DNA of 64,000 nucleotides, from NCBI RefSeq assembly GCF_001544535.1, contig NZ_FCON02000007.1, forward strand, positions 1-64,000, read 5' to 3'. Positions 36,201-44,157 of the stretch are shown piece by piece. The DNA comes from Caballeronia choica (lineage in GTDB: Bacteria; Pseudomonadota; Gammaproteobacteria; Burkholderiales; Burkholderiaceae). The notes below the pieces were generated by a model that was given only the letters and a program-made list of their open reading frames with translations, had not been told where the DNA came from and did no database searches. The position numbers and the translations under genes were made by a program. Each line of letters starts with the position of its first letter. Position 1 is the stretch's first letter.

Positions 36201-36938
36201 ATGCCGCAAGTCGTTCCCGCAGCCAACCGCGTACTACAGGCGCTTGAAGTCTTCGCCCAGGAAGGGCGCCCGCTTAGCAATTCGGAACTCGCGAGGCGCC
36301 TCGAACTCGCCGACAGCAGTTGTTCCGATCTGCTCCACACAATGCGTGAGGCAGGCTATGTGATGCGTACGCCAAAGGGGCGGGCGTTCTACCCGACCTC
36401 GAAGCTCGGCGACCTGGCGCAACGGATCATGTCATTCGATCCCATGAACCTGGTGGCTTCGGAAGCGCTGCAGATGTTGACGAGCCGCTCCGGCGAGACT
36501 TCGATGTGCGGTCTGCTCGACGGCTCCCGTGTCAAGATCTTCGCATGTCAGGAGAGCCCTGAAGCGCTGCGTTACGTTCTGCGTCCCGGTACGATGGTTG
36601 ATCTGCACAATACCGCGCTGGGCAAGGCACTGCTGGGATCGATGCCCGACAGCATGCGCAGCGCGTTCATCGACTCCCTGCCGCTCGAGGCCACGACTGC
36701 AACGACAATCACGGATCGCGACGCGCTTCGGCGTGAAATCGAAAAGGGCATAAGCGCGCACTATTTTGTCGCCAACGAAGAGGGTGGCATGGGAATCTTC
36801 GCGTTGGCGATTGCCGGGAAAATCAACGATCAACTGGTCAGCTTTTCGCTCGTCGGTCCGGCTCACCGCTTCCAGGCAAATTTCGACAAGCACGTGGAAA
36901 TTCTCCTCGAGGCACGCGCGGATTTCTTCGGCCGTTGA
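36201..36938 (+). CDS. IclR-family transcriptional regulator
   Basis: 245 aa. An N-terminal helix-turn-helix ('LSNSELARRLELADSSCSDLLHTM') is followed by the effector-binding domain from about residue 75, with 'HNTALGKALLGSMP' and 'ADFFGR' at the end. It is the last gene of the operon beginning with the SDR gene, 41 bp after the dehydrogenase gene. It probably regulates the divergent promoters that carry TCGAAAT repeats. Confidence 0.9.
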   Translation: MPQVVPAANRVLQALEVFAQEGRPLSNSELARRLELADSSCSDLLHTMREAGYVMRTPKGRAFYPTSKLGDLAQRIMSFDPMNLVASEALQMLTSRSGETSMCGLLDGSRVKIFACQESPEALRYVLRPGTMVDLHNTALGKALLGSMPDSMRSAFIDSLPLEATTATTITDRDALRREIEKGISAHYFVANEEGGMGIFALAIAGKINDQLVSFSLVGPAHRFQANFDKHVEILLEARADFFGR

Positions 36939-36964
36939 GTGTCGTGTTTGTGCCCGCCTGCGAA

Positions 36965-37001
36965 TGCCGCAAAGGTCATCCGCGTACCTTGAGGTGCGGC
37001 A
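36965..37001 (+). terminator. Possible terminator hairpin after the IclR gene
   Basis: TGCCGCA-AAGGT ... ACCTT-(GAGG)-TGCGGCA folds into a bulged 12-bp stem, 27 bp after the IclR stop. There is no long T-tract after it. It lies between convergent genes and may serve both directions. Confidence 0.35.
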
Positions 37002-37082
37002 GGTTCATACATGATGTCTAGTCCCGTTGCGGGAAAAGGCAAAGGCCGATTCGTTCGAGTCAGCCATCCAGGGTTCGATGCA

Positions 37083-38432
37083 TTAGCTTGCAGGCATGCT
37101 CTCCAGCGCACGCGCCGCCGCCAGCAGGCCACCCAGTACCTTGTCTGCCACCTGCTCGGAGAACCCTGCGGGCAGTTCGGCGCGGACTTTCTCTACGACC
37201 TCGGGCGTGCGGGCGATAATCTCCTGCAGGAGCGGCTCCGCATTGTCGCCATAACCGACCTTCCTGGCCGTGCTGTTGAAATGCCGCCGCTCGATTTTAT
37301 GCACCTGATAGTGCTTATTCTTCCCGAGCAAGGCCATTGCCAGTTTGATTTCCTGGCCTGCCCACTGACTCGGCCCGTCGCCGATGACCGGGTAGGCGGA
37401 CATCACGTCATACATCGGGGTCAGCTTGAAGCGTCCCGCGTCGCCGGCAAGCAATTGGATACTAAAATTTTTGGCATGGCCGTCCGGCGCCCGAATCATC
37501 CAGAAAATGATTTGTGAGGCCATGAGCGTGCGCATGTCTTCTGCCGCCTGCTGCGACTGCTGCAAGAGCGTGAAGATCTGCTTGAGGCCCGGGCCACCCT
37601 CATTCTCGTACTTGAGCAGGGGCGATGTGCCGGTTGCCTGGCAGAAATCCTCCTGGATAAGCCGAAACAGCTTCTTTCCACTGCGCGAGCGCACCCGGTC
37701 GAAACGCTCAACGACGAGCACCCGTTGTGAGCCAAACGTCTCAATGCGCGCCTCTGCCGTGGGCAGCCCGTACTCCTTGAACAGCCGCAGGCACAGCCAC
37801 TCGTTGTCAACCGAGGTGGTGAAGTCAGCCTTGCGCCCGCCCACCATGCCGATAGGCAGCTTGAAGATGTGCGTCGTCGGCGTCGTGCCGCGCGGCTTCA
37901 TCCATTGCCCTTCCGACCACAGAAAGGCGTCCTTCTCTTGCGCGCCGGCCAGCGAGATGCGGAAGTCGTCATCGGGGTCCCTCGCCGCAGCGAAACGGTC
38001 CGGACTGACGACTTCGAGCAGGTGCCGCTCGATTGCCTCTTCGTCAACGACGATACCCTCGATCTTGTCTATCCCCTCCGGTACAGCCTCGTCCGGCAAG
38101 AGCTGTAAGGCCCCTACGCAGTCGCGACCAATGGCGGCCAGGAGGTCGAATGCTTCGATGGAACCCGTCTTGAACCGCGCCGCCACCCGCTTTCGAATAG
38201 TCTCGCTATCGGGCAGCAGGCCGTCGAAGTAGTGGGAGACACTGTCTCCCTTCAGCGGCTCGTTGTGGAGGTTGTATGGCAGGGACAGGGATATCGGGCG
38301 GCCACGCGCTGATTCGCGCCAGGCCGCATCGTACTGCAACTCGGACTCCCCATTGGCACTGATGGTCCAACGCCCGACGAAATCGCCGTTGGCCCAAAGG
38401 GAAAGGGTTTGGCTGTGCGAGCGGCGGCCCAT
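37083..38432 (-). CDS. hipA: HipA-family serine/threonine kinase toxin
   Basis: 449 aa. The couple_hipA N-terminal part has 'ISLSLPYN' and 'YFDGLLPDSETIRKRVAARF'. The kinase part has 'FRISLAGAQEKDAFLW' (activation segment), 'THIFKLPIG', 'VERFDRVRS', 'APDGHAKNFSIQLLAG' (catalytic Asp) and 'LTPMYDVMSAYPV' (metal Asp). HipA kinases phosphorylate tRNA synthetases such as GltX to induce dormancy. It follows hipB with a start (ATG 38432) three bases past its stop. The serine of the ejectable loop is near 'TGTSP'. Confidence 0.93.
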   Translation of the reverse strand: MGRRSHSQTLSLWANGDFVGRWTISANGESELQYDAAWRESARGRPISLSLPYNLHNEPLKGDSVSHYFDGLLPDSETIRKRVAARFKTGSIEAFDLLAAIGRDCVGALQLLPDEAVPEGIDKIEGIVVDEEAIERHLLEVVSPDRFAAARDPDDDFRISLAGAQEKDAFLWSEGQWMKPRGTTPTTHIFKLPIGMVGGRKADFTTSVDNEWLCLRLFKEYGLPTAEARIETFGSQRVLVVERFDRVRSRSGKKLFRLIQEDFCQATGTSPLLKYENEGGPGLKQIFTLLQQSQQAAEDMRTLMASQIIFWMIRAPDGHAKNFSIQLLAGDAGRFKLTPMYDVMSAYPVIGDGPSQWAGQEIKLAMALLGKNKHYQVHKIERRHFNSTARKVGYGDNAEPLLQEIIARTPEVVEKVRAELPAGFSEQVADKVLGGLLAAARALESMPAS

Positions 38433-38434
38433 AC

Positions 38435-38698
38435 TCACCACTCCGGGACGTTTTTCAACTCGACCGCGTCCCGTTCCCCGAGGCGCAATTCAAGCCCGAT
38501 GGCTGAGCACCAGCTGAGCAACTGCCTGAAGCTGAGCTCGCCCGGGTTCCTTTCCAGGTACGAGATGCGGTTCTGACTCAAGCCGACGCGCTGCGCTACT
38601 TCCGCCTGCGTGAGCTTGCGCCGCTTGCGTGATGCAACGAGCAACTGACCGAGTTGGGGCGCGGTCACGAGCGGTTGAGTAGAGAGAGCGGCAGACAT
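38435..38698 (-). CDS. hipB: HipB-family antitoxin (Xre/Cro-type HTH)
   Basis: 87 aa. The helix-turn-helix spans 'LTQAEVAQRVGLSQNRISYLERNPGELSF' (quoted in parts: VAQRVGLSQNRISYLE). A short C-terminal tail ends 'VELKNVPEW', a Trp-terminated tail like those that mark HipB for proteolysis. It represses its own promoter; four matching operators lie immediately upstream at 38703-38798. Confidence 0.9.
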   Translation of the reverse strand: MSAALSTQPLVTAPQLGQLLVASRKRRKLTQAEVAQRVGLSQNRISYLERNPGELSFRQLLSWCSAIGLELRLGERDAVELKNVPEW

Positions 38699-38702
38699 GA
38701 GT

Positions 38703-38798
38703 TTATCCGTTATTCGGCTATATTCATTTTAGCCGGTATTCGGATAAAGTCAATTTAGCCGATATACAGATATTCTTGATTTATCCGCTATACGGCTA
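38703..38798. repeat. Four hip operators spaced exactly 26 bp
   Basis: Imperfect palindromes of 18 bp start at 38703 (TTATCCGTTATTCGGCTA), 38729 (TTAGCCGGTATTCGGATA), 38755 (TTAGCCGATATACAGATA) and 38781 (TTATCCGCTATACGGCTA). The step is 26 bp each time, about 2.5 turns. E. coli hipBA also has four operators; here the regular phase suggests cooperative HipBA filament or loop formation. Confidence 0.85.
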
Positions 38799-38802
38799 TC
38801 GC

Positions 38803-39231
38803 ATGGCAGGCACAAACTTTCGTGTGCTCAAGGGCGAGGGGCTGTCGGTCACGCTTGCCGACACGATAGACATGGTTGGCGATCTGATGCCTGTGCTTAA
38901 CGGCCGCGGCGGAATGGAACTGCTCGACAATCTCCGCGCAGGCTGCGCCGGCATGATTGTCGCGCCCGATTGCTTTGACTGGCAGCAGCGCATCTAATGT
39001 GCCTTCCACAACGGGGATACGGACCAGGCCGAAGCACTTTACCAGCAGGTCCTGCCTGCCATCGTATTCGTCATGCAATCGCTAGACACGCTGATCTGCT
39101 ACGGTAAGCGCATCGCGGCCTGGCGGATGGGTTTTGAAGTCGAGCATCATCGTGACGCAAAAATACAGCCGACCCGCTTCGGCCTGGAGGCCGCGCACCG
39201 GTTCGCCCAGGCGCTGGGGCCACTAGCCTGA
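38803..39231 (+). pseudogene. Dihydrodipicolinate synthase-family (DapA-like) remnant
   Basis: An open frame of about 65 codons reading 'MAGTNFRVLKGEGLSVTLAD', 'GMELLDNLRAGCAGMIVAPD', ends in an in-frame TAA at 38995-38997. The same frame then continues 'AFHNGDTDQAEALYQQVLPAI' and 'GKRIAAWRMGFEVEHHRDAK' to TGA 39229-39231. It matches the C-terminal half of DapA-family aldolases. The N-terminal half is missing at the hip operator boundary. It is therefore a truncated, nonsense-bearing remnant. Confidence 0.75.
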
Positions 39232-39334
39232 TCAACCCACCCGCTGCGGATCGCGACAAATTCAAGATGTGAGGGACTTCCTCATCCCGATGCGACGCTG
39301 AAGTCGCGGGCTGACGTAACCAGGAAATACAAGG

Positions 39335-40054
39335 TCAACGTGCCCTGCGTACTGGGTTCAGCCGGGCCGCTTGCAGCAACGATGCGACCGAATATATTTC
39401 GGAATCGGGCCCAACGAAGGATTGCACTTCGACCACATGCGGCAGGTGCAGCGGGGCGAAAGAAACCGTCCGGCGTTCGGTACATAGTCCTGTTTCCAAG
39501 GCCGAGCTTGCTAACGCCAGGCCGGACCCGGTGGCCTTGAGGCACGCCTCCTTTCGAGTCCAACCTCTGAGAAAGGTGTCGTTCAGATCGCCGTTCCGAA
39601 TATTCGACAGTTGTTCGCGTTCCGACGGAGAAAAATGGACGCGAGCAATTTCCAACGCGTCGGCAATCGCTCGCGGACACTCGATGTCGACGCCGACTTC
39701 ACCCTTGCGGGAGACCGCAACAAGCGCGACATCATTGCAGTGGCTGACGTTGAAATATATGCCGAACCTGGCATCGATCATTGGCTTTCCGAATGGACCG
39801 TAACCAATGACGATATCGCCCGGCGCCATCCCTGTCTCCATCGCCAGGATTCCTCGTAACGCTACGCGGGCCGCCAGGTAACGCCGCCGGTGCACCTCAA
39901 GGACAAACCGTTGTGCTTTCGCGTGTTCGGAGCTTGCCAATCGATCCAGTTCGACCGCCGATGGATGGTTCTGCAACGATGCTCTCCATACCTGTGTGTG
40001 TCCTGCCATGCAGGGCGCAAGACGAGTGACTAACGACGAGCAGGACGTCAGCAT
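39335..40054 (-). CDS. Sfp-type 4'-phosphopantetheinyl transferase
   Basis: 239 aa. Motifs: 'FNVSHCNDVALVAVSRKGEVGVDIE' (substrate and metal-binding Asp/Glu, quoted in parts: VSHCNDVALVA, GVDIECPRAI) and 'FLRGWTRKEACLKATGSGL' (W-x-x-K-E-A). It attaches the phosphopantetheine arm to carrier proteins. It is the only such gene in the window and lies on the same strand as the PKS/NRPS operon, 1 kb downstream of it. The operon's two ACPs and one PCP are the natural substrates. ATG 40054 is the most natural start. Confidence 0.88.
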   Translation of the reverse strand: MLTSCSSLVTRLAPCMAGHTQVWRASLQNHPSAVELDRLASSEHAKAQRFVLEVHRRRYLAARVALRGILAMETGMAPGDIVIGYGPFGKPMIDARFGIYFNVSHCNDVALVAVSRKGEVGVDIECPRAIADALEIARVHFSPSEREQLSNIRNGDLNDTFLRGWTRKEACLKATGSGLALASSALETGLCTERRTVSFAPLHLPHVVEVQSFVGPDSEIYSVASLLQAARLNPVRRAR

Positions 40055-40200
40055 GCTATTTCCCCGGAAGCGGCCACGTTTGAAATGGATCGAATGGTTA
40101 GCTCGACGACATGGATGCAAGTACACCCCTGTTTGACCCGGACCCACCGGCCGCACTCTGCATCGTTTGCCCTGAGCGAAGTCGCAGATGCACTACTGCG

Positions 40201-40740
40201 TCACCCAGCATCGCTTACACAATATTGCCCCGCCGACAATCGCTCGCGCATCAGGCTGCGCGCCCGATGGAGGCGGCTCTTGGCAGCCTCCACCGTGATT
40301 CCAAGGTAAGCAGCCGCCTCGGGAGCGGTCCATTCGTTGACGTCGCGCAGGATCAGGATCTCGCTGTACGCCGGCGGCAGCGTGGCGATGGCCGCGATGA
40401 GATCCTGGCGCAGTTCATCCCGCGCGTCCGCGGCCGGCATCGATGCTTCCATCTGCTCGTCCATCGGCTCCGTGTTTCTCCCCGCCTTGAACGCGCGGAA
40501 GCATTCGCGTTCAACGATGCGAAAGATCCAGACCGCAAATGCCGAAACCGTGCGAAGGGTGCCGATGTGCATGTGCAGCTTCCACAAGGCAATCTGGACG
40601 GCATCCTCGGCATCTTCGCTGGTAGCGCAAACCCTTCGCGCAAAGCGCTTCAGGTCCGGTCGCGAGCGCGTCAGCAGTTTTTCGAGTGCCGACGAGTCGC
40701 CGTTGCAGGCCGCTTCGACGACTTCCTGATCGATCTTCAT
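40201..40740 (-). CDS. ECF-family RNA polymerase sigma factor
   Basis: 179 aa. Region 2 is seen as 'EKLLTRSRPDLKRFARRVCATSEDAEDAVQ' (in parts) and 'RTVSAFAVWIFRIVERECF'. Region 4 has 'ATLPPAYSEILILRDVNEWTAPEAAAYLGITVEAAKSRLHRARSLM' (quoted in parts: LPPAYSEILILRDV, AYLGITVEAAKSRLHRA). No anti-sigma gene is adjacent. It precedes the PPTase gene on the same strand by about 145 bp and might control it or the biosynthetic operon; that is a guess. Confidence 0.88.
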   Translation of the reverse strand: MKIDQEVVEAACNGDSSALEKLLTRSRPDLKRFARRVCATSEDAEDAVQIALWKLHMHIGTLRTVSAFAVWIFRIVERECFRAFKAGRNTEPMDEQMEASMPAADARDELRQDLIAAIATLPPAYSEILILRDVNEWTAPEAAAYLGITVEAAKSRLHRARSLMRERLSAGQYCVSDAG

Positions 40741-40848
40741 GCCGCACCTCGCAAACTCGCACGATGTTTGAATCCTTTTGGCTTCGCGACGACTCTTTCC
40801 ATATGTGGGCTTCCTCCTTCAACCCGAATCAACCAGAAAGGAACTTGC

Positions 40849-41061
40849 ATGTCTACCCTGTTTTTTCAGAAAAACCTGCCACAGTGGGAACGCACGCTGC
40901 GGACCGTCCTGGGCCTTGCTGTCCTGATCGGCGCGTTCCTCGTTCCGATGGAGCCGTGGCTCAAATGGCTGCTCGTCGCCTCAGGTGCCTCGTTCGTGGC
41001 AATGGGCTTCGTCGGATTCTGTCCGATGTGTGCCATGGCCGGTCGCAGGCCGAGGACGTGA
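40849..41061 (+). CDS. Small DUF2892 (YgaP-like) membrane protein
   Basis: 70 aa. Two membrane helices are visible: 'TVLGLAVLIGAFLVPM' and 'LVASGASFVAMGFVGFCPMC'. 'CPMCAMAG' is a Cys pair at the second helix end, a feature of the family. AAAGGAA precedes the ATG by six bases. It lies between the biosynthetic operon and the sigma gene on the opposite strand. Confidence 0.8.
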   Translation: MSTLFFQKNLPQWERTLRTVLGLAVLIGAFLVPMEPWLKWLLVASGASFVAMGFVGFCPMCAMAGRRPRT

Positions 41062-41086
41062 ATGAGTGCGCGCAGGCCTCCGGGGA

Positions 41087-42580
41087 TCACCTCGCGAGGC
41101 CTGTGTCCGTCATCGGTACGGCCGCGCGGTACGACTGCGCGGAGGTGACGGCCTCGTCCGCTTTCCAGCCGCCACCGACGGCCCGCACCAATTGAACGCT
41201 CGCGGCGAGCGATTGCGCGCGGCTCTGCAGCATGGCCCTTTCGATGGAGAGAATCGTGCGTTGCGCGTCCATCACGTCAAAGTAACTGCCCAGGCCCTTG
41301 TCGAAGCGAAACCTGGCGACTGCCTCGACACGACGGGCGGCGTCGAGGGCCTTTTGCCGCTGCTCGAGCGCCGCTTCGTTCGAGGTGACTTCCGTCAACG
41401 CATCGTCGACTTCCTTGAGCGCCAGGAGCAGCTTGCTCTTGTGCGCCGCGATGGCCTCCTGGTAGCGCGCATCCGCCGCAGCCAGATTCGCCTTGTTCCT
41501 GCCGCCATCGAAGATGGGCAGCGAAATGGCGATGGGCCCGAACGACAACTGCTTTCCTTGCAGAAGCGTGCGGAGTTCCATCGATGCGAAACCGAAATTG
41601 CCCGTCAGCTTGATGGAGGGATAGAACGCCGTTTCGGCGATGTTCCGGTCTGCGATGGCAGCCCGGATGTTCTGGGTAGTCGCAGCGAGGTCGGGGCGGC
41701 GCGCCAGGATGTCGGCCGGCAGGCCGGGTGCCATCCTCGGCGGCGCAGGCGGCAGGAACTTTTGCTGTGCATCAGAGGCAGGCGGCACCGAGAAATCCGC
41801 GATCGGGCGCCCGGTCAGGGTCGCCAGGCTGTGCTCGTTCAGTTCGCGGCGCTTCTGCGCATCCTCCAGTTCGGCCGCGGCGTTCGCCACATCGGCGCGC
41901 GCTCTGGCCAGTTCCAGTTCTCCGATCAGGCCGCCCTTGAACTTCGATGCCAGCACCTGCTCGGTTTCCGCGCGCGACTGCTGGAAAGCCTGCAGGATCG
42001 CAAGGTCCGATTCAGCCGAGCGCATTTGCCAATAGAACTGGACCACCTCGGCGCAAAGGATGAGCATGTACGAGTCGACCTCTATCTTCGCGAGCACGAC
42101 CTTGGTGTCGGCCACTTCGACGGCATTGGCCACGCGCCCCCAGATGTCCGGTTCCCAGGCCACCGTGGCCTCGACCGAATACGTGTTGCCCTTGATGGAC
42201 TGCTGACCGAGCGCCTCGCCGAACGGGGTATAGGGCGACGTGCGCGAATAGCCGAACCCCGCGTCGGCGTCGATGCGTGGCAGGTAGCTGGCCGACGTTC
42301 CCTTGACCGCCTCGCGCGCCGCCCGCAACCTGGCGAATGCGACATCGAGGTTGGGGTTGTTGTGCAGCGTTGTCTCGACGAGGTTATTCAGGACGTCGTC
42401 GTGGTAGACCTTCCACCATTCCCCTTGTATGCGGGCGGCGGCCGGGTCGCCGCCCTTGAAGCGCGGAGGCGTATCGACGGGTCCCTGCAGCGGCGTCAAC
42501 GGGCCGGTCGTGCAGCCGGCCTGCAGCATCAGGACAAAGCAGAGAGGAAGCCAGCGCCTTTTTTTCTTGCTTGCCATCAT
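41087..42580 (-). CDS. Outer membrane efflux lipoprotein (OprM/NodT family)
   Basis: 497 aa. The lipobox is in 'VLMLQAGCTTGP'. Two repeated OEP domains follow, with 'WWKVYHDDVLNNLVETTLHN', 'ARLRAAREAVKGTSASYLPR', 'VAWEPDIWGRVANAVEVADT', 'RRPDLAATTQNIRAAIADRN' and 'QRQKALDAARRVEAVARFRF'. It forms the outer-membrane channel of a tripartite exporter with the EmrA/EmrB genes just upstream (ATGA overlap). It should export the product of the PKS/NRPS operon. Confidence 0.9.
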   Translation of the reverse strand: MMASKKKRRWLPLCFVLMLQAGCTTGPLTPLQGPVDTPPRFKGGDPAAARIQGEWWKVYHDDVLNNLVETTLHNNPNLDVAFARLRAAREAVKGTSASYLPRIDADAGFGYSRTSPYTPFGEALGQQSIKGNTYSVEATVAWEPDIWGRVANAVEVADTKVVLAKIEVDSYMLILCAEVVQFYWQMRSAESDLAILQAFQQSRAETEQVLASKFKGGLIGELELARARADVANAAAELEDAQKRRELNEHSLATLTGRPIADFSVPPASDAQQKFLPPAPPRMAPGLPADILARRPDLAATTQNIRAAIADRNIAETAFYPSIKLTGNFGFASMELRTLLQGKQLSFGPIAISLPIFDGGRNKANLAAADARYQEAIAAHKSKLLLALKEVDDALTEVTSNEAALEQRQKALDAARRVEAVARFRFDKGLGSYFDVMDAQRTILSIERAMLQSRAQSLAASVQLVRAVGGGWKADEAVTSAQSYRAAVPMTDTGLAR

Positions 42581-44157
42581 TTGCCCACCCCCGGAACGAC
42601 CCGGTCCGACAGCCAGAGGACCGCGACCGAAGCAATCAGCACGACGCTCAGCACGAAGAAGCAGTCGTTGTAAGCCATGACAAACGATTCCCGCCTGACG
42701 ATGTTCGATATCGCCGCTAATGCCTGGCTGCCAGTGCCGGCAGCGTCCGCGTCGTCGCGCGAAAGAACGGACGACAACAGGTCGATCCGGGCCAGGACGC
42801 CATCGGAGAATGCGGATACCGATTCGCCCAGGCGCACCGAATGGTATTTCTCGCGCAGCGTGAGCAGGGTCGCGAGAATCGCCGTACCGACCGCGCCTCC
42901 GAGGATTCTCGACATGTTGAACAGGCTGGAGGCGGAAGACATGTTGTGCATTTCCATCCGTACCGTGGCGAAATTGGACAAGGTCAACACGATCATCGGC
43001 TGGCCCAGGCCTCTCAGGATCTGCGAGGCGAGCAACTGATCGTGCATCGTGTCCGCTGTCATGCCGGTGTTCATGAACGACGACATGGCGAAGAGCAGCA
43101 GGCCGAGCGAGCAGATGATCCGGTTGTCGTAGACCTTGGAGAACTTGGCGGCGATCGGCATCATCACCAGTTGGGGCAGCCCCATCCACATGATCACCAG
43201 GCCGATCTGCCGCGAGTTGTAGCCGGCGATCTGCGCGAGGAACAGCGGCAACAGGAACGTGGAGCCGTAGAGGGCCATGCCGGTCGTGGCGCCAACGATG
43301 GAAGAGACACCGAAATTGCGGCGTCCGAACAGCCCGAGGTTCACGAAGGGGTTCTTCCGGGAGAGCATGAGGAAGATCCATAGGCTCAGGTTCACCACAG
43401 CCGATACAAAGAAGAACTGGACGAACCGTGAGTCGAACCAGTCGCGGGTATTGCCTTCCTCCAGGAAGATGATGAGCGATACGAGCCCCGTGCCCATGGT
43501 CGCGATGGCCAGCCAATCCGCCTGCCGGAGGATTTCCGGTTTGCGCACGCCCCGGTCCAGCCCATACGAGAGACCGAGCACCATCAGGATGCCCGGCACC
43601 CAATTGATGAAGAAGATCGAGGGCCAGCCGTACAGGCCCGTCAGGATGCCGCCGATCGTCGGGCCAAACGCCGGCGCGAGCGTGGTGGAGAGCATCATCC
43701 AGGCGAGGCCCGTCGTGCGTTTCTCCGCCGGCAGCCGCGTCAACAGCAGCGTCATCGCCATCGGGATCAGGCCGCCGCCGGCCAGGCCCTGGAGCATGCG
43801 GAACACGATCATGCTCTCGAGGTTCCATGCAAAACCGCACAAGGTCGAGAAGATCACGAAGAGCACCGAATTGGCCAGCATGTAGTTGCGCAGGCCGAAA
43901 ACGGTCATGAAAAAAGTCGTCAGCGGAATCACTGTCACTTCAGCCGCCAGATAGGCGGTGGACATCCACGAGCCCTCGTCCTGCGTCGCGGACAAGGACC
44001 CGAAGATTTCCTTCAAGGAGGCGTTCGTGATCTGGATGTCCAGGATGGACATGAAGACCCCGAGTATCGCGGCCGCGACCGCGATCCAGGTCCGCCGAAG
44101 TGCTGCGTCCGCGGCTTCCGGCGCTGGAGACGGGCTGCCGATGAAGTCGTTCTTCAC
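42577..44157 (-). CDS. emrB: EmrB/QacA-type (DHA2) MFS drug exporter
   Basis: 526 aa with fourteen membrane segments. DHA2 features: 'ILGVFMSILDIQITNASLKE' (with the D in helix 1), 'WMSTAYLAAEVTVIPLT', 'RMLQGLAGGGLIPMAMTLL' and 'FGPTIGGILTGLYGWPSIFFINW' (split). GTG 44157 overlaps the EmrA stop. It is the inner-membrane pump of the tripartite exporter. Confidence 0.92.
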   Translation of the reverse strand: MKNDFIGSPSPAPEAADAALRRTWIAVAAAILGVFMSILDIQITNASLKEIFGSLSATQDEGSWMSTAYLAAEVTVIPLTTFFMTVFGLRNYMLANSVLFVIFSTLCGFAWNLESMIVFRMLQGLAGGGLIPMAMTLLLTRLPAEKRTTGLAWMMLSTTLAPAFGPTIGGILTGLYGWPSIFFINWVPGILMVLGLSYGLDRGVRKPEILRQADWLAIATMGTGLVSLIIFLEEGNTRDWFDSRFVQFFFVSAVVNLSLWIFLMLSRKNPFVNLGLFGRRNFGVSSIVGATTGMALYGSTFLLPLFLAQIAGYNSRQIGLVIMWMGLPQLVMMPIAAKFSKVYDNRIICSLGLLLFAMSSFMNTGMTADTMHDQLLASQILRGLGQPMIVLTLSNFATVRMEMHNMSSASSLFNMSRILGGAVGTAILATLLTLREKYHSVRLGESVSAFSDGVLARIDLLSSVLSRDDADAAGTGSQALAAISNIVRRESFVMAYNDCFFVLSVVLIASVAVLWLSDRVVPGVGK

